A stretch of DNA of 41,910 nucleotides from Candidatus Thalassarchaeum sp. (GCA_022449345.1 JAKURL010000016.1:1-41910); one strand, 5' to 3'; positions 26,066 to 35,000 are shown, counted from the stretch's first letter. A program made the numbers and translations. The notes: generated by a model from the sequence alone, not told the origin.

Positions 26066-26224
26066 CGAGATCACGCTCTCCAAATGAGCCGTAGGCTCAA
26101 GTCAGACAGGCCAAGCGACCGGAAGTCGATTATTGAATCAAACGGATGGTTTGGTTTCAACACCATTCACGATTGTGTAGCATCGGATAATGACAATAAA
26201 GGGTCACAATGGGTCGGATGAAGA

Positions 26225-26923
26225 TCAAAAGAGGAGGAGATAGGCTACACCAAAGACTGCTACATCTGCTATCGCATGAGATATCCAACAGGCTGCGAGC
26301 GAACGGTGGCGTAGCCAGAGGATTGACCATATCGCACCTGCTCCGAGTATTGCGATTGTCGCTAGTGCGTTTTGCCAGAGTGCAAAATAATAGCTGAGTG
26401 CGATGGTGTGGTGCAGAGTGAATACAATTGCCGAACCGACGACCGAAGCGAAATTGCTACCAGTAAGTTCGAGTAAACGGTCGCCAACAAATTGCCTGAA
26501 AACGAATTCTTCGACGAGACTGTTGAGAGTTATCCAATAGATCGCGCCAAGGAAGAATGTTGTCGGATTCAACAACCCCGTCGCACCAATCTCCTCCTTC
26601 ATCAGTGTAATATCAACCGAATCGCCGAGCACAGCATAAGTTCCCGCAATAATCGCAAACATACCGAGCCCCGAGATTATCGCTTCATTGCGAGATGTCA
26701 AGTTAAGTGAATCAAGGCCGAGTAATTTTCGAATTGAGAAATTGTTAGCTTCGACGCGATACAGCCAATAGATTGGAATGGCGATTATCCACAACTTCGC
26801 GAAAACGAAGAAGACCTGCCCAGCGAGTTCTGAGTCACTCCACGAGTAAGCGAAGAGAATCGAAGTCGTCGGCATCAGAGACACTAGAAACAATGCTAGA
26901 AGGGCTTGCCCACGACGCTCCAT
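26225..26923 (-). CDS. CPBP-family intramembrane metalloprotease
   Basis: Predicted membrane peptidase of the CAAX-protease/Abi (CPBP) family, 232 residues. It has about six to seven TM helices and the family motifs in order: EEFVFRQ (E138 E139, EExxxR), FTLHH at about 170-173 and SHAIAD at about 217. The substrate is unknown. Members process prenylated proteins, bacteriocin precursors or signalling proteins. It lies upstream of the pnt operon on the same strand, with 141 bases between them, and is divergent from mdh. Confidence 0.85.
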   Translation of the reverse strand: MERRGQALLALFLVSLMPTTSILFAYSWSDSELAGQVFFVFAKLWIIAIPIYWLYRVEANNFSIRKLLGLDSLNLTSRNEAIISGLGMFAIIAGTYAVLGDSVDITLMKEEIGATGLLNPTTFFLGAIYWITLNSLVEEFVFRQFVGDRLLELTGSNFASVVGSAIVFTLHHTIALSYYFALWQNALATIAILGAGAIWSILWLRHRSLAACWISHAIADVAVFGVAYLLLF

Positions 26924-27032
26924 GCACTCTGGTCGAACACGGCATAATTGAGGCTTAGGGCGTCGTCAGTCGAACAAACGCCTCACCAAAGGCTAAGGGT
27001 TGAATTCTAACCCCACCAATTGAGGAGAACTA

Positions 27033-28007
27033 ATGCGAACACCGATACGAGTTGCTGTTACTGGAGCCGCAGGAAACATTGGATACGCCTTGTTGTGGCG
27101 AATCGCAAGTGGTGATTGCTTTGGAGCTAATCAGCCAGTAATTCTACAGTTACTCGAAATTCCCCCTGGAATGCAACGACTCGATGGTGTGATTATGGAA
27201 CTCAAGGACTCCGCGTTTCCGTTGGTACACGGCATTATCGGCACCGATAACCCAAAGATTGCGTTTAACGATTCTGAAGCGATATTCCTTGTTGGTTCAC
27301 GACCACGGACAAAAGACATGGATAGGGCTGACCTCGTTGCCGCCAACGGACCCATCTTTGTAGGTCAAGGTAAGGCAATCGATGCAGTGGCTTCACGCAA
27401 TGTCAAAGTGATCACGGTGGGCAACCCCTGCAATACCAATGCGCTCATCGCCTCCGCTAATGCACCGGGTATTTCCTCTCGGCAGTTTACCGCTATGACT
27501 CGTCTTGATCAGAACCGTGCAGTGGGTCAGATGGCAGAGCGTGCCGGCGTCCCAGCCTCAAAAGTTCTAGACGTATTCATCTGGGGTAACCACGCCAACA
27601 CGATGTACCCTGACCCGCGTTTTGGGACTGTGGACGGGCGCTCAGCGACCGATTTGTTCGATAGCGATTGGCTTCAGGGCTCCTTCCTCGATACCGTATC
27701 TACTCGTGGAAAGGCGGTCATAATGGCGCGCGGTGCCTCTTCCGCCGCATCTGCTGCATCGGCTGCTGTGGATCACATGCGCGACTGGTGGCAAGGCTCG
27801 AACGGACGCATCGTCTCCGTCGCTCTGCCTTCAGAGGGCTGGTATGGAGTTCCCGAGGGGCTTGTGTTTAGCTTCCCTTGTCGATGTGAGGGGGGAGAGG
27901 TGATTGTGGTGGATGACCTCCCCGTTGACGCGTTCGCGCAAGCGAAGATTGACGAAAATGTCGCAGCCCTCCTTGAGGAGCGAGATGCAGTGAGTGAACT
28001 TTTGTAG
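27033..28007 (+). CDS. mdh: Malate dehydrogenase (NAD-type, cytosolic-enzyme family)
   Basis: Interconverts malate and oxaloacetate in the TCA cycle. The 324-residue protein starts MRTPIRVAVTGAAGNIGYALLWRIASG with the Rossmann glycines GAAGNIG. It has substrate arginines in GSRPRTKDMDR, NPCNTNAL, MTRLDQNRA and the catalytic His in FIWGNHANTMYPD. This wording is that of the eukaryotic cytosolic/chloroplast branch, not of typical archaeal LDH-like MDH. A strong ribosome site (GAGGAGAAC) precedes ATG 27033. The base composition is higher in GC than the following Nudix gene (37 of 60 bases in 27601-27660, counted by hand). Confidence 0.94.
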   Translation: MRTPIRVAVTGAAGNIGYALLWRIASGDCFGANQPVILQLLEIPPGMQRLDGVIMELKDSAFPLVHGIIGTDNPKIAFNDSEAIFLVGSRPRTKDMDRADLVAANGPIFVGQGKAIDAVASRNVKVITVGNPCNTNALIASANAPGISSRQFTAMTRLDQNRAVGQMAERAGVPASKVLDVFIWGNHANTMYPDPRFGTVDGRSATDLFDSDWLQGSFLDTVSTRGKAVIMARGASSAASAASAAVDHMRDWWQGSNGRIVSVALPSEGWYGVPEGLVFSFPCRCEGGEVIVVDDLPVDAFAQAKIDENVAALLEERDAVSELL

Positions 28008-28097
28008 ACACGAGTGTCACGAAGCCACTCAAAAATATCGAATTGCTTGGATATTGAGCCGTCGGTTTCATCGGCTATAATACACCCACGAAGGTTG

Positions 28098-28859
28098 ATG
28101 AGCGACACCCGCCGGCACATTCACCTAGAACACGATGGCAAATTATTGCTTGTCGATTTGCAAGGTAATGGGCCCGCGATACCTCAAATGGGAAGAAAGG
28201 GAGAAGGGGGATTTTCGATTCGACTACCAACCCCAGAAGAAGCGGAAAACATGGGTTTGACATGGAAAGTTAAGAGAACTAATCGGTTTAGACTAGGTCA
28301 GGAAATGCACGAGGTAATCGTAGCAACCCCTGAGATTTCTTGGCCCGGAGAATGGGCTTGGAAAGATGCAGTAATCAGTGATAGTGAAGTTGACCCAGTG
28401 GCTAGAGAATCGGTTTATCGTACGCTTCACAGGGTAGTCAGCAAAGTCGTAGTGACAAATCCATCAAATGAAGTATTGATGGCAAAAGTTACTCGTGGAT
28501 TTTTCACAGGATGCTGGACATTACCGGGAGGATTTGTTGACTACGGAGAGCACCCTAGGGAAGGTGCCGAACGTGAAGCATTGGAAGAGTTAGGGATTAA
28601 TATCCAGATTCCTGACCCTATTGGAGAAACTAGTGATGGGTTCGGGACGGAATCTGATACAATAGTCAGGCAAGAAATTTTCACACCCGATGGAATATGT
28701 TGGCTTTCGTTCACCTACAAATGCGAAGCAGACATCCCGGCAGGAAAAATTGTACCGAAGGATGATGAAATTGAGGAGGCTAAATGGTTCAACAAAGAGG
28801 AGGCATTGTCGATTGCAGTTTCTTTGTTTGACATAGAAGCCATCCAGAAATTCCTCTGA
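28098..28859 (+). CDS. Nudix hydrolase with N-terminal extension
   Basis: A hydrolase of nucleoside-diphosphate derivatives, 253 residues from ATG 28098. An N-terminal domain of about 110 residues (HIHLEHDGKLLLVDLQG...) precedes the Nudix fold. The Nudix box is complete: GFVDYGEHPREGAEREALEELGI matches GX5EX7REUXEEXGU. After it comes a strand set with WLSFTYKCEADI and a EIEEAKWFNKEEAL tail common in ADP-ribose or NADH pyrophosphatases. A longer in-frame start at 28014 is unlikely because it would run through a TATA-like stretch (28075-28080). The substrate cannot be assigned. Confidence 0.88.
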   Translation: MSDTRRHIHLEHDGKLLLVDLQGNGPAIPQMGRKGEGGFSIRLPTPEEAENMGLTWKVKRTNRFRLGQEMHEVIVATPEISWPGEWAWKDAVISDSEVDPVARESVYRTLHRVVSKVVVTNPSNEVLMAKVTRGFFTGCWTLPGGFVDYGEHPREGAEREALEELGINIQIPDPIGETSDGFGTESDTIVRQEIFTPDGICWLSFTYKCEADIPAGKIVPKDDEIEEAKWFNKEEALSIAVSLFDIEAIQKFL

Positions 28860-28893
28860 AGAAAAATTTGCATTTGCTCTTGGAATCAATAGG

Positions 28894-28971
28894 TGGTGGG
28901 CCTGCCTGGATTCGAACCAGGGTCAAATGCTCCCAAAGCATCTAGCATAGGCCAGACTAACCCACAGGCCC
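28894..28971 (-). tRNA. tRNA-Pro (anticodon TGG)
   Basis: Minus-strand cloverleaf. The acceptor GGGCCTG (28971-28965) pairs with CAGGCCC. The D-arm holds GGTTAGTCTGG. The anticodon stem is GATGC/GCATT, with a loop reading TTTGGGA (anticodon TGG, G37). The T-arm is CCTGG-TTCGAAT-CCAGG. Discriminator A is followed by an encoded CCA (28896-28894). No intron is seen. The D-stem is weak, with wobbles, as in other archaeal tRNA-Pro. Confidence 0.95.
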
Positions 28972-29008
28972 GTGAGTAACTTGGCCACCTGAGCCGACTT
29001 TATGGAGT

Positions 29009-29446
29009 TCACGCTAGCCATTTCCACTCTTCTTGACTAAATCTTTGGACTACACCTTGCAATTCTGCCATGCCAATAATTTGCTCGGCCGAAGGCTCGC
29101 ATACTCCCTCTAAATCGAGAGAGTTTCGTAAAGACTCTAGTGTCAGTATGCCTCTTTCGTCAGTAGATTGTTTGAGAATCCTGTGAACCATAGCACTGCT
29201 TGCGCGATCTCTTGTAGTCAATTGTTTACGCTTTTTCTCACCCAATCTACTATTGATCTCATCCTTAATTTCAGATGGGAGATTCGCTTTTGCTACGGCC
29301 TCTGTGAGTTTGGCAGAGTCGGTAAATACCGCAGTGGTAGTTATTTGGCTAGTTTCACCACAGCGGCTACAAGATGCTGTGGCACCTTGTCGAGCTCCAA
29401 ATGACTGCCCACACTTACATCTAAGAAGCAGCCAGTTACTTTCCAT
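29009..29446 (-). CDS. Zinc-ribbon protein with winged-helix-like tail
   Basis: Small protein of 145 residues from ATG 29446 (GGAG just upstream). The N-terminus has a four-Cys zinc ribbon, RCKCGQSFGARQGATASCSRCG. A helical, basic middle follows (INSRLGEKKRKQLTTRDRA), then a C-terminal segment that looks like a small helical/winged-helix domain (GILTLESLRNSLD...GMAELQGVVQRFSQEEWKWL). It resembles archaeal DUF5817-type zinc-ribbon proteins of unknown role, a recollection and not a search result. A nucleic-acid binding role is plausible. A TTG at 29473 would add nine residues. Confidence 0.7.
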   Translation of the reverse strand: MESNWLLLRCKCGQSFGARQGATASCSRCGETSQITTTAVFTDSAKLTEAVAKANLPSEIKDEINSRLGEKKRKQLTTRDRASSAMVHRILKQSTDERGILTLESLRNSLDLEGVCEPSAEQIIGMAELQGVVQRFSQEEWKWLA

Positions 29447-29564
29447 CAACTCCGGTGAAAAGTCAGGGTACAAGATGTTGTCTTAGTCTGGGATATTGCG
29501 AAAATCTAGATTCTATGACTGAAATTAGGGTATTACTAATCAGATAGGACAATGACCAGATGGT

Positions 29565-29843
29565 GTGGAAAGGATACGTGTTATCGTCGGTTGGTTGTCT
29601 TTTTTGTTACTAATCGCCCTATCGATTAACGCTCTGATTGAAGAGGGGACTCTGACTCTCAAAGTTTGGATTTACCTACTTCTAACTCCAGCAGCACTGG
29701 CACTGGGAATGACTCGTAACCCTTGGTGGGAGAAAGAAACTCCTCAAGCCTCTGAGTTAGTAGAGGAAGATGAAGTAGAGGCCAGTTTGAGTAAAGAAGC
29801 TCCTGACCCAATAGAGGACGGGTTTGATATTCCAGTTTTGTGA
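29565..29843 (+). CDS. Small two-TM membrane protein
   Basis: 92 residues starting at GTG. Two hydrophobic helices (VIVGWLSFLLLIALSINAL and VWIYLLLTPAALALGM) are joined by a short loop. After them come NPWWEKE and a strongly acidic cytoplasmic or outer tail ending in DIPVL. I do not recognise it. It stands alone on the plus strand between two minus-strand genes, convergent with the subtilase (9 bases apart). The hydrophobic pattern and the lack of a good frame opposite support coding. Confidence 0.55.
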   Translation: MERIRVIVGWLSFLLLIALSINALIEEGTLTLKVWIYLLLTPAALALGMTRNPWWEKETPQASELVEEDEVEASLSKEAPDPIEDGFDIPVL

Positions 29844-29852
29844 GAAAGGGTG

Positions 29853-31070
29853 CTAACCACCCCAATATGCCTCTCTAATTGCTTGATTTGCTTCCATACA
29901 AGCGACAACATCGGTTGGCCTTTGAGGCATCGTTTCTAGGCCTGCTAGGTGGTCATGAATCGATTTAATGTTGGATAAATTCACAACTCCCCAGCCTACC
30001 TGCACGCACGGGGCAATGGGTGATATTGGCAGAGTTCCGGAAGTAGGATCCCATGTAGAAGAGCTAGGATACCATGCGGACAAGTTCAGGGCGTCTCTAA
30101 CGTCGTCATTTGAGATAGATAGATTTGTGCCGTTGACCAGTAAACCACCTCTTTCCTCCGATGCTCCGGTACTAACATCGCCTGAGCCTTGCCTAAGCAT
30201 CGTCAATACCTGACTTAGAACTCCTGCGGTTCGAGGGGTAGCAAAGGAGGTACCAGATGTTTGATGGTATCCATCGGTATCATCATGGTTAGGCAACATT
30301 TGAGTCCAATCAGCAGCAATATCTGGGTAGGAACCACTCATAGTTTCCTTTTGGTCATCATCTTCTTCCGCATAACCTGAAACTCCAATTGACCAAGGAG
30401 GGCCTGCAGTGGAATCTTGAACGGTGGGGGAAGGTGTGTTGTCGGCAGCTCCTGTGTGGATTTTCTTATTTTCAACCACTGCAACCCTAGTTGCGTCTTC
30501 TATTCCAGGAACAGGTATTGAGCCAATAGGCCCGAATGAAGTTGTGATTATATCAACGAGTGGTTGGTTGGCTGCGGCAAGAACCGCTGCGTCGCTAAAC
30601 CCTTCAACAAAGAAAATGATAGCATCGGGATTTGCATCTAGAACCGCACCGGTGACCGCAGTCCCATGACCATCGGAAGGATCATCGAGAATTGGAATAT
30701 CTGTCTCGTCGTCTGGTGTTGTACCAATAATTCTCGTACCTGGAAAGTATACTATGTCTGATGAATTAATGATGTCCCAACAAGATTCTCTATCTGCTTC
30801 GTATCTTTCTTGCCAAGTTCCTTCTGTAGTGATATTACACCACATCGTAACTCCAAGTCCTTCAAGCATCCAATTTGGAAGGGTTTCGTTAAGGACAAAG
30901 TGGTCATGGTAGACGTTGATTCCAGTATCAATTGGCGCAACTATACTGTACGCCTGGAAAGTCTCACCGCCTGTATCCTCAACTGATTCGGTGTTGTTTG
31001 TGTGTATACAACCCGCAAAAGATGAATATAGAATCATCAATGACATCACCGCACAGGATGCAATCCGCAT
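29853..31070 (-). CDS. Subtilisin-like serine protease, lipobox anchored
   Basis: Secreted S8-family peptidase, 405 residues. A signal peptide ends in the lipobox SFAG|C (Cys21), so it is probably tethered at the outer membrane face. The catalytic triad is visible: Asp48 in APIDTGINVYH, His135 in DGHGTAVTG and Ser275 in SGTSFATPRTAGVL. There is no obvious long propeptide, and the Asp motif comes very soon after the signal, which is short for the family. It fits protein degradation together with the M6 peptidase. It follows fttA on the same strand, 68 bases downstream. Confidence 0.88.
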   Translation of the reverse strand: MRIASCAVMSLMILYSSFAGCIHTNNTESVEDTGGETFQAYSIVAPIDTGINVYHDHFVLNETLPNWMLEGLGVTMWCNITTEGTWQERYEADRESCWDIINSSDIVYFPGTRIIGTTPDDETDIPILDDPSDGHGTAVTGAVLDANPDAIIFFVEGFSDAAVLAAANQPLVDIITTSFGPIGSIPVPGIEDATRVAVVENKKIHTGAADNTPSPTVQDSTAGPPWSIGVSGYAEEDDDQKETMSGSYPDIAADWTQMLPNHDDTDGYHQTSGTSFATPRTAGVLSQVLTMLRQGSGDVSTGASEERGGLLVNGTNLSISNDDVRDALNLSAWYPSSSTWDPTSGTLPISPIAPCVQVGWGVVNLSNIKSIHDHLAGLETMPQRPTDVVACMEANQAIREAYWGG

Positions 31071-31138
31071 GTTCCGCGACTAAGGCGAATATGTTTGAGT
31101 TTGATGTTCAATTGATATCCACGGCAAATCATTGTGGT

Positions 31139-33064
31139 CTACTTTAATCGAAGCGTCTCGAGATTCGCAGGTGCGTATGTCTGAACTCTGAATTCATCTC
31201 TCAGTCCTTGACGGAAAGCATTACAGGTCTTTGGATCGCCATGATGGCAAATGATTTTTCGAGGTGTTGGATTCAGTGCTTTGACGTAATCCATCAACTG
31301 TCGCCTATCGGAGTGCCCACTGAAGCCATCGATTGTCACCACATTACAAGTAACGGGCACCATGTGAGTCTGTCCTTTGTCCATCAATGGAACTTCAGCG
31401 TGCCCTTGTTGAAGACGTCTACCAAGTGTGCCAGAGGCTTGGTATCCGACAAAACACAGAGTATTGTTAATCTCAGGAGCCCAGTGTTTGAAGTACTCGA
31501 TAATTGGACCTCCTGTCATCATCCCAGAAGTTGCTAGAACAATGCAAGGAGATGGGTCATAGAGCAAAGATTCCCTTTGTTCCCGACTATCGACCTGCTT
31601 GAACCAACTGGAATTGAATGGATTTTTTTCTCCGCCTTTCAGCACCTTACTACGTAAGTCACGATTAAGGAAGTCTGGATGGCTGGCGTGAATGGCGGTA
31701 GCTTCAGAAATCATCCCATCCAGCCATACTGTTACTGGTTTCACCTCTCCGGATTTGAATAATTGATCGATTGCAATCATCACCTCTTGAGAACGGCCGA
31801 CTGCGAATACTGGACAGAATATCTTCCCACCGCGTGAGAGTGCTAATTTGATTAAATCTTGCAGTTCCTGTGTAGCATCTGCACGATTAGGTTGGAAGTC
31901 TTGCGGCCCACCATATGTCGATTCAATCACTAAAGTTTCAACCTTAGGGAATCGGACTGTTGCCGCATCAAATAACCATGAGCGTTCGTATTTGATATCA
32001 CCAGAAAATAGTAGTCTATGTTCGGAATTGCCCTCGCCAATTTGCATGTAAACACTAGATGAGCCAAGGATATGTCCTGCATTTTCGAGGGTGATTTTGA
32101 CATCTGGTGCGATATCGGTCTTATCACCCCAACGTATATCGACAACGTGTTTGATACATTCCTGGATATCTGCCTTTGAGTAAGGTGGATCAGAGCCTTC
32201 AGCTTGAGAGACCTTGATGTAATCCATTTGTAATAATGTCATCAAATCTCTAGTTGGTGGTGTACAGTACACTGGCCCTCGATATCCATAGTGGAATAAA
32301 ACCGGCAGCATTGCGATATGGTCGACGTGCGCGTGAGTAAGGACAATCGCATCGAGATTATCAAGAGGAAGTAATTCTGGAGCGTTGAAGAAAGGTTGAA
32401 CCTCATTACGATTCATAGTAGGTTTTGCACCACAATCTACGAGGACTCTGGATTCATTTGTGGTAACCAAATGCATTGCTCTTCCTACTTCACGATATGA
32501 GCCAAGAGCGGTGATACGAACCCATGGTTCTCCGGCTCTTTTCGGTCGATAAATTCGAGTGCCGAATTTACGCAGTAGTGCCTTTCTCTCCTCAGCTAAT
32601 TCCTTGCGATATCGGCGAATATCATGTTGTGTCCGACTCTCAAAGGCCGGAGCCCGCTCAACAGATACTAACCAGCCGATTTCGTCTCTGAGATTCTTGA
32701 TGTTAATTCCCTTAGGACCCACAGCTGCGGCGGGATCGTCACACTCCAAGGTGACTTCTGAAAGTGCTGGATCAAGCCAGATGTTCCTTACCTCAGCCTC
32801 CGGCGGGATAATCTCGTTCACCTTTTGACGGACTGTTTTTTCATCTGCAAGAATATCAGAGTGAGGCCTTACAATCACCCTTCGCTTAACATTTTTTGCG
32901 ATTTTAACAGTTAGAGACTGGCCAGCACCGCCAAAGGCTTCCGGTTGTTTGGTAATTATTGCAATCGAACCCGCCTCAACATCGACCTCATAGTCAATAT
33001 TTTGAGGTACTAACTTCGATACGCGTTGCTTTACTTCTGCCAATGTCAATCTCAATTTTCTCAC
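31139..33064 (-). CDS. fttA: aCPSF1/FttA, KH-domain beta-CASP ribonuclease
   Basis: Archaeal transcription-termination and mRNA 3'-end nuclease, 641 residues. Two N-terminal KH-like domains (about 1-150, with VGPKGINIKNL) precede a metallo-beta-lactamase domain whose HxHxDH is H244-A-H246-V-D248-H249. GHILGSSSVY, FSGDIKYERSW, VIESTYGG, SGMMTGGPI and GFSGHSDRRQL complete the zinc and beta-CASP motifs. The start is GTG 33064. TTG 33055 sits four bases after GGTGAG and could be the real start. The neighbour psmB lies upstream on the same strand. The enzyme works with RNA polymerase at U-rich sites. Confidence 0.95.
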   Translation of the reverse strand: MRKLRLTLAEVKQRVSKLVPQNIDYEVDVEAGSIAIITKQPEAFGGAGQSLTVKIAKNVKRRVIVRPHSDILADEKTVRQKVNEIIPPEAEVRNIWLDPALSEVTLECDDPAAAVGPKGINIKNLRDEIGWLVSVERAPAFESRTQHDIRRYRKELAEERKALLRKFGTRIYRPKRAGEPWVRITALGSYREVGRAMHLVTTNESRVLVDCGAKPTMNRNEVQPFFNAPELLPLDNLDAIVLTHAHVDHIAMLPVLFHYGYRGPVYCTPPTRDLMTLLQMDYIKVSQAEGSDPPYSKADIQECIKHVVDIRWGDKTDIAPDVKITLENAGHILGSSSVYMQIGEGNSEHRLLFSGDIKYERSWLFDAATVRFPKVETLVIESTYGGPQDFQPNRADATQELQDLIKLALSRGGKIFCPVFAVGRSQEVMIAIDQLFKSGEVKPVTVWLDGMISEATAIHASHPDFLNRDLRSKVLKGGEKNPFNSSWFKQVDSREQRESLLYDPSPCIVLATSGMMTGGPIIEYFKHWAPEINNTLCFVGYQASGTLGRRLQQGHAEVPLMDKGQTHMVPVTCNVVTIDGFSGHSDRRQLMDYVKALNPTPRKIICHHGDPKTCNAFRQGLRDEFRVQTYAPANLETLRLK

Positions 33065-33137
33065 CTCATTAGAGGAACTCCACCCTCGACCAAAAACCCC
33101 TAAACGGGATTTTGAGGCACAATGCCGTGGAAATTAA

Positions 33138-33764
33138 TCACAATTTAGAAAGTAGGTCAGAGACCTCTTTCTCACTTAATTGTCGGAAGCCTTCTTCTTT
33201 TGTAATTACTGCTAGGTCCATTCCATTTCCGCTTGCAGCATCTCGCTGAGCGGAAGCTAAGAGTGCTTTAGCAGCAACCTTGAGGGCTTGATTCTTATTC
33301 ATCCCATCCTTGTATTGATCCTCTAGAACACCATACATGAATGGGCTACCTGAGCCGGTGGCGCAGTATGCATCTGGAATTGAGCCGCCTGCGGAATCAA
33401 TAGAGTACACGCTTGGGCCATCTTCATCGGTTCCAACTATCAATAGTTGAACATAATGTGGTCGACCGACGAGAATATTGGCAGTCAAAGTGGCTGCACC
33501 TCGAACTGTCATTGGAGTATTACGCTTGAGCTCGTAGAGCCTTAATTCTGCAGCAAGTGTTCGCGATAGCGATTGTGCGTGTCCTACAAGTCCTGCAGTG
33601 GTTAGAGCAACATTATCTGAAATTTTGAACAGCTTCTTGACACTCTTGTTCGCGATAAAGTGACCCATAGTTGCTCTGTGATCTGCACCTACGACTACGC
33701 CTCCAACGAAAGTAATGCCAACTGTGCTGGTTCCTGTCTTGACGACGTCGGCTTCTGCGTTCAT
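33138..33764 (-). CDS. psmB: Proteasome beta subunit
   Basis: Catalytic subunit of the 20S proteasome. The 208-residue precursor from ATG 33764 has an 11-residue propeptide ending VVKTG, and is then cleaved before Thr12 (TSTVGITF). In mature numbering the active residues Thr1, Asp17 and Lys33 are all present (GADHRAT, SVKKLF). The ATGSGSPFMYGVLE and SAQRDAASGNGMDLAVI stretches match the Thermoplasma subunit closely. A GTG at 33779 would add five residues. GGTTGAT lies before the ATG. It is alone here, with no alpha subunit or second beta. A TATAAT-like stretch near 33866-33874 may be its promoter. Confidence 0.95.
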   Translation of the reverse strand: MNAEADVVKTGTSTVGITFVGGVVVGADHRATMGHFIANKSVKKLFKISDNVALTTAGLVGHAQSLSRTLAAELRLYELKRNTPMTVRGAATLTANILVGRPHYVQLLIVGTDEDGPSVYSIDSAGGSIPDAYCATGSGSPFMYGVLEDQYKDGMNKNQALKVAAKALLASAQRDAASGNGMDLAVITKEEGFRQLSEKEVSDLLSKL

Positions 33765-33973
33765 GAAAATCAACCGCACGGAGAGTTCCCTGCGGATTCG
33801 ACTCTAAACCGGCCCCTTATCAATCCGACGGGGTGGTATCGAGCCAAAGACCCCAATCTGGCGATTATAATGAATCACGACATATTCCCCAAAAGACTGT
33901 AGGGTGTGGAATTGGTTGAATTTACAATATCTTAACCGTATTGCTCAAAGAGCCAATTACTTACGATTGAGTC

Positions 33974-34381
33974 ATGGCGAAGCCGAATAGGTCGGAACCC
34001 AAGTGGATTGAGATGCCTAGCTTGCCTTCTCAATCAGCCACGGTGTCTATTGATCCAGGTCAAGATTATCATGATCTTGGGGAACTTTACGCAGATGCGC
34101 CAGTAGCCAGAGGAATAGGGGACATAATTGTCCATAGGGCAGTTTTAGATGACATAACAGGAATTCCTGCATTGTTAGATTGGTTATCTGATGGAGATAT
34201 TGTAATCCTAGAATTGTCGCGTTTACTTACTGCTGAAACCGAACTTAGGATGGCTGTCGATAGGATTCAATCGTTTGTGGAGGCTGACTTGGTGGGGGAA
34301 GTAATCAGGCTAGGAACCTCAAGACTTCTACTATTGCCTTCTACGTTTGCTATCTCTGAGGGGCAGAATCCTGCTTACTGA
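33974..34381 (+). CDS. sepF: SepF-like cell-division protein
   Basis: Membrane anchor for FtsZ in archaeal cell division. It has 135 residues with the compact SepF fold (about 45-130): GDIIVHRAVLDDITGIPALLDWLSDGDIVILELSRLL, then a helix and GEVIRLGTSRLLLLPSTFAI. The N-terminal 40 residues are a polar linker. The basic MAKPNRSEPKW start is less clearly an amphipathic membrane helix than in other SepF. It overlaps or abuts the ZPR1 gene downstream, so the two are likely co-transcribed. No ftsZ lies in the window. Confidence 0.82.
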   Translation: MAKPNRSEPKWIEMPSLPSQSATVSIDPGQDYHDLGELYADAPVARGIGDIIVHRAVLDDITGIPALLDWLSDGDIVILELSRLLTAETELRMAVDRIQSFVEADLVGEVIRLGTSRLLLLPSTFAISEGQNPAY

Positions 34382-34391
34382 GGTGGTATAT

Positions 34392-34997
34392 TTGGAAACT
34401 AGTATCCAATACCCCTGCCCAATTTGTAATTCAGAAAACGGACTAAGACTCAATGTTCATACCTCTGAAATAGCATACTTTGGCGAACATACTGAGATGA
34501 CACTAATCTGCAATGACTGTGGTTGGAGACATACTGATTTCATTCCATCAGAAGGAAAGAAGCCGAGTGTTTGTTCATTAGTCATCGATTCCTCTGAACT
34601 GATGAATACGCGGGTGGTTAGATCCTCCTCGTGTACCGTGAGGATTGTGGAATTGGGATTGGAAGTAGAACCAGGAGATAATGCCACAGGATATATCTCC
34701 AATGTAGAAGGTGTACTGGGTCGCTTTTCTGATGCAATTTCAGTGATTCTCCGAAGCGCAATGCAAGATGGAGATGAAGGGGTAGAACAAGTCAAAGCCT
34801 GCCAAGAATTGATAGAAAGAATTGGGCGGGTAAAAAAAGGAAAAGAATCTGTGAAATTGTTGTTGTTGGACCCTAATGGACATTCTCAAATTCTCCACGA
34901 ATCGGCAACATCTTCAGAATTATCTGAAGAAGAAATCGCAGCATTAGCAATAGGTCCACAAATACCTATTTTTGATTCGAGCGATTTTGGCGATTAA
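34392..34997 (+). CDS. ZPR1-type zinc-finger protein
   Basis: Archaeal relative of eukaryotic ZPR1, 201 residues from TTG 34392, with GGTGGT four bases upstream (an in-frame ATG at 34347 lies inside sepF and is less likely). The zinc ribbon is CPICNSEN...MTLICNDCGWRHTDF, CxxC-x(n)-CxxC. The rest carries the ZPR1 beta domain: SSSCTVRIVELGLEVEPGDNATGYISNVEGVLGRF. The eukaryotic protein binds translation factor eEF1A; an archaeal role is not settled. It lies 10 bases after sepF. Confidence 0.85.
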   Translation: METSIQYPCPICNSENGLRLNVHTSEIAYFGEHTEMTLICNDCGWRHTDFIPSEGKKPSVCSLVIDSSELMNTRVVRSSSCTVRIVELGLEVEPGDNATGYISNVEGVLGRFSDAISVILRSAMQDGDEGVEQVKACQELIERIGRVKKGKESVKLLLLDPNGHSQILHESATSSELSEEEIAALAIGPQIPIFDSSDFGD

Positions 34998-35000
34998 TGG

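Noticed and set aside
26130-26172. Terminator hairpin TTGAATCAAAC/GTTTGGTTTCAA
   Set aside because: The arms match only with an insertion and lack a following T run on the right strand.
28075-28080. TATA box for the Nudix gene
   Set aside because: CTATAA would place transcription start at about 28104, after the chosen ATG 28098, so it does not fit as promoter.
33660-33902. 80-residue plus-strand frame before sepF
   Set aside because: It is antisense to the psmB 5' end and its promoter; no ribosome site or family features.
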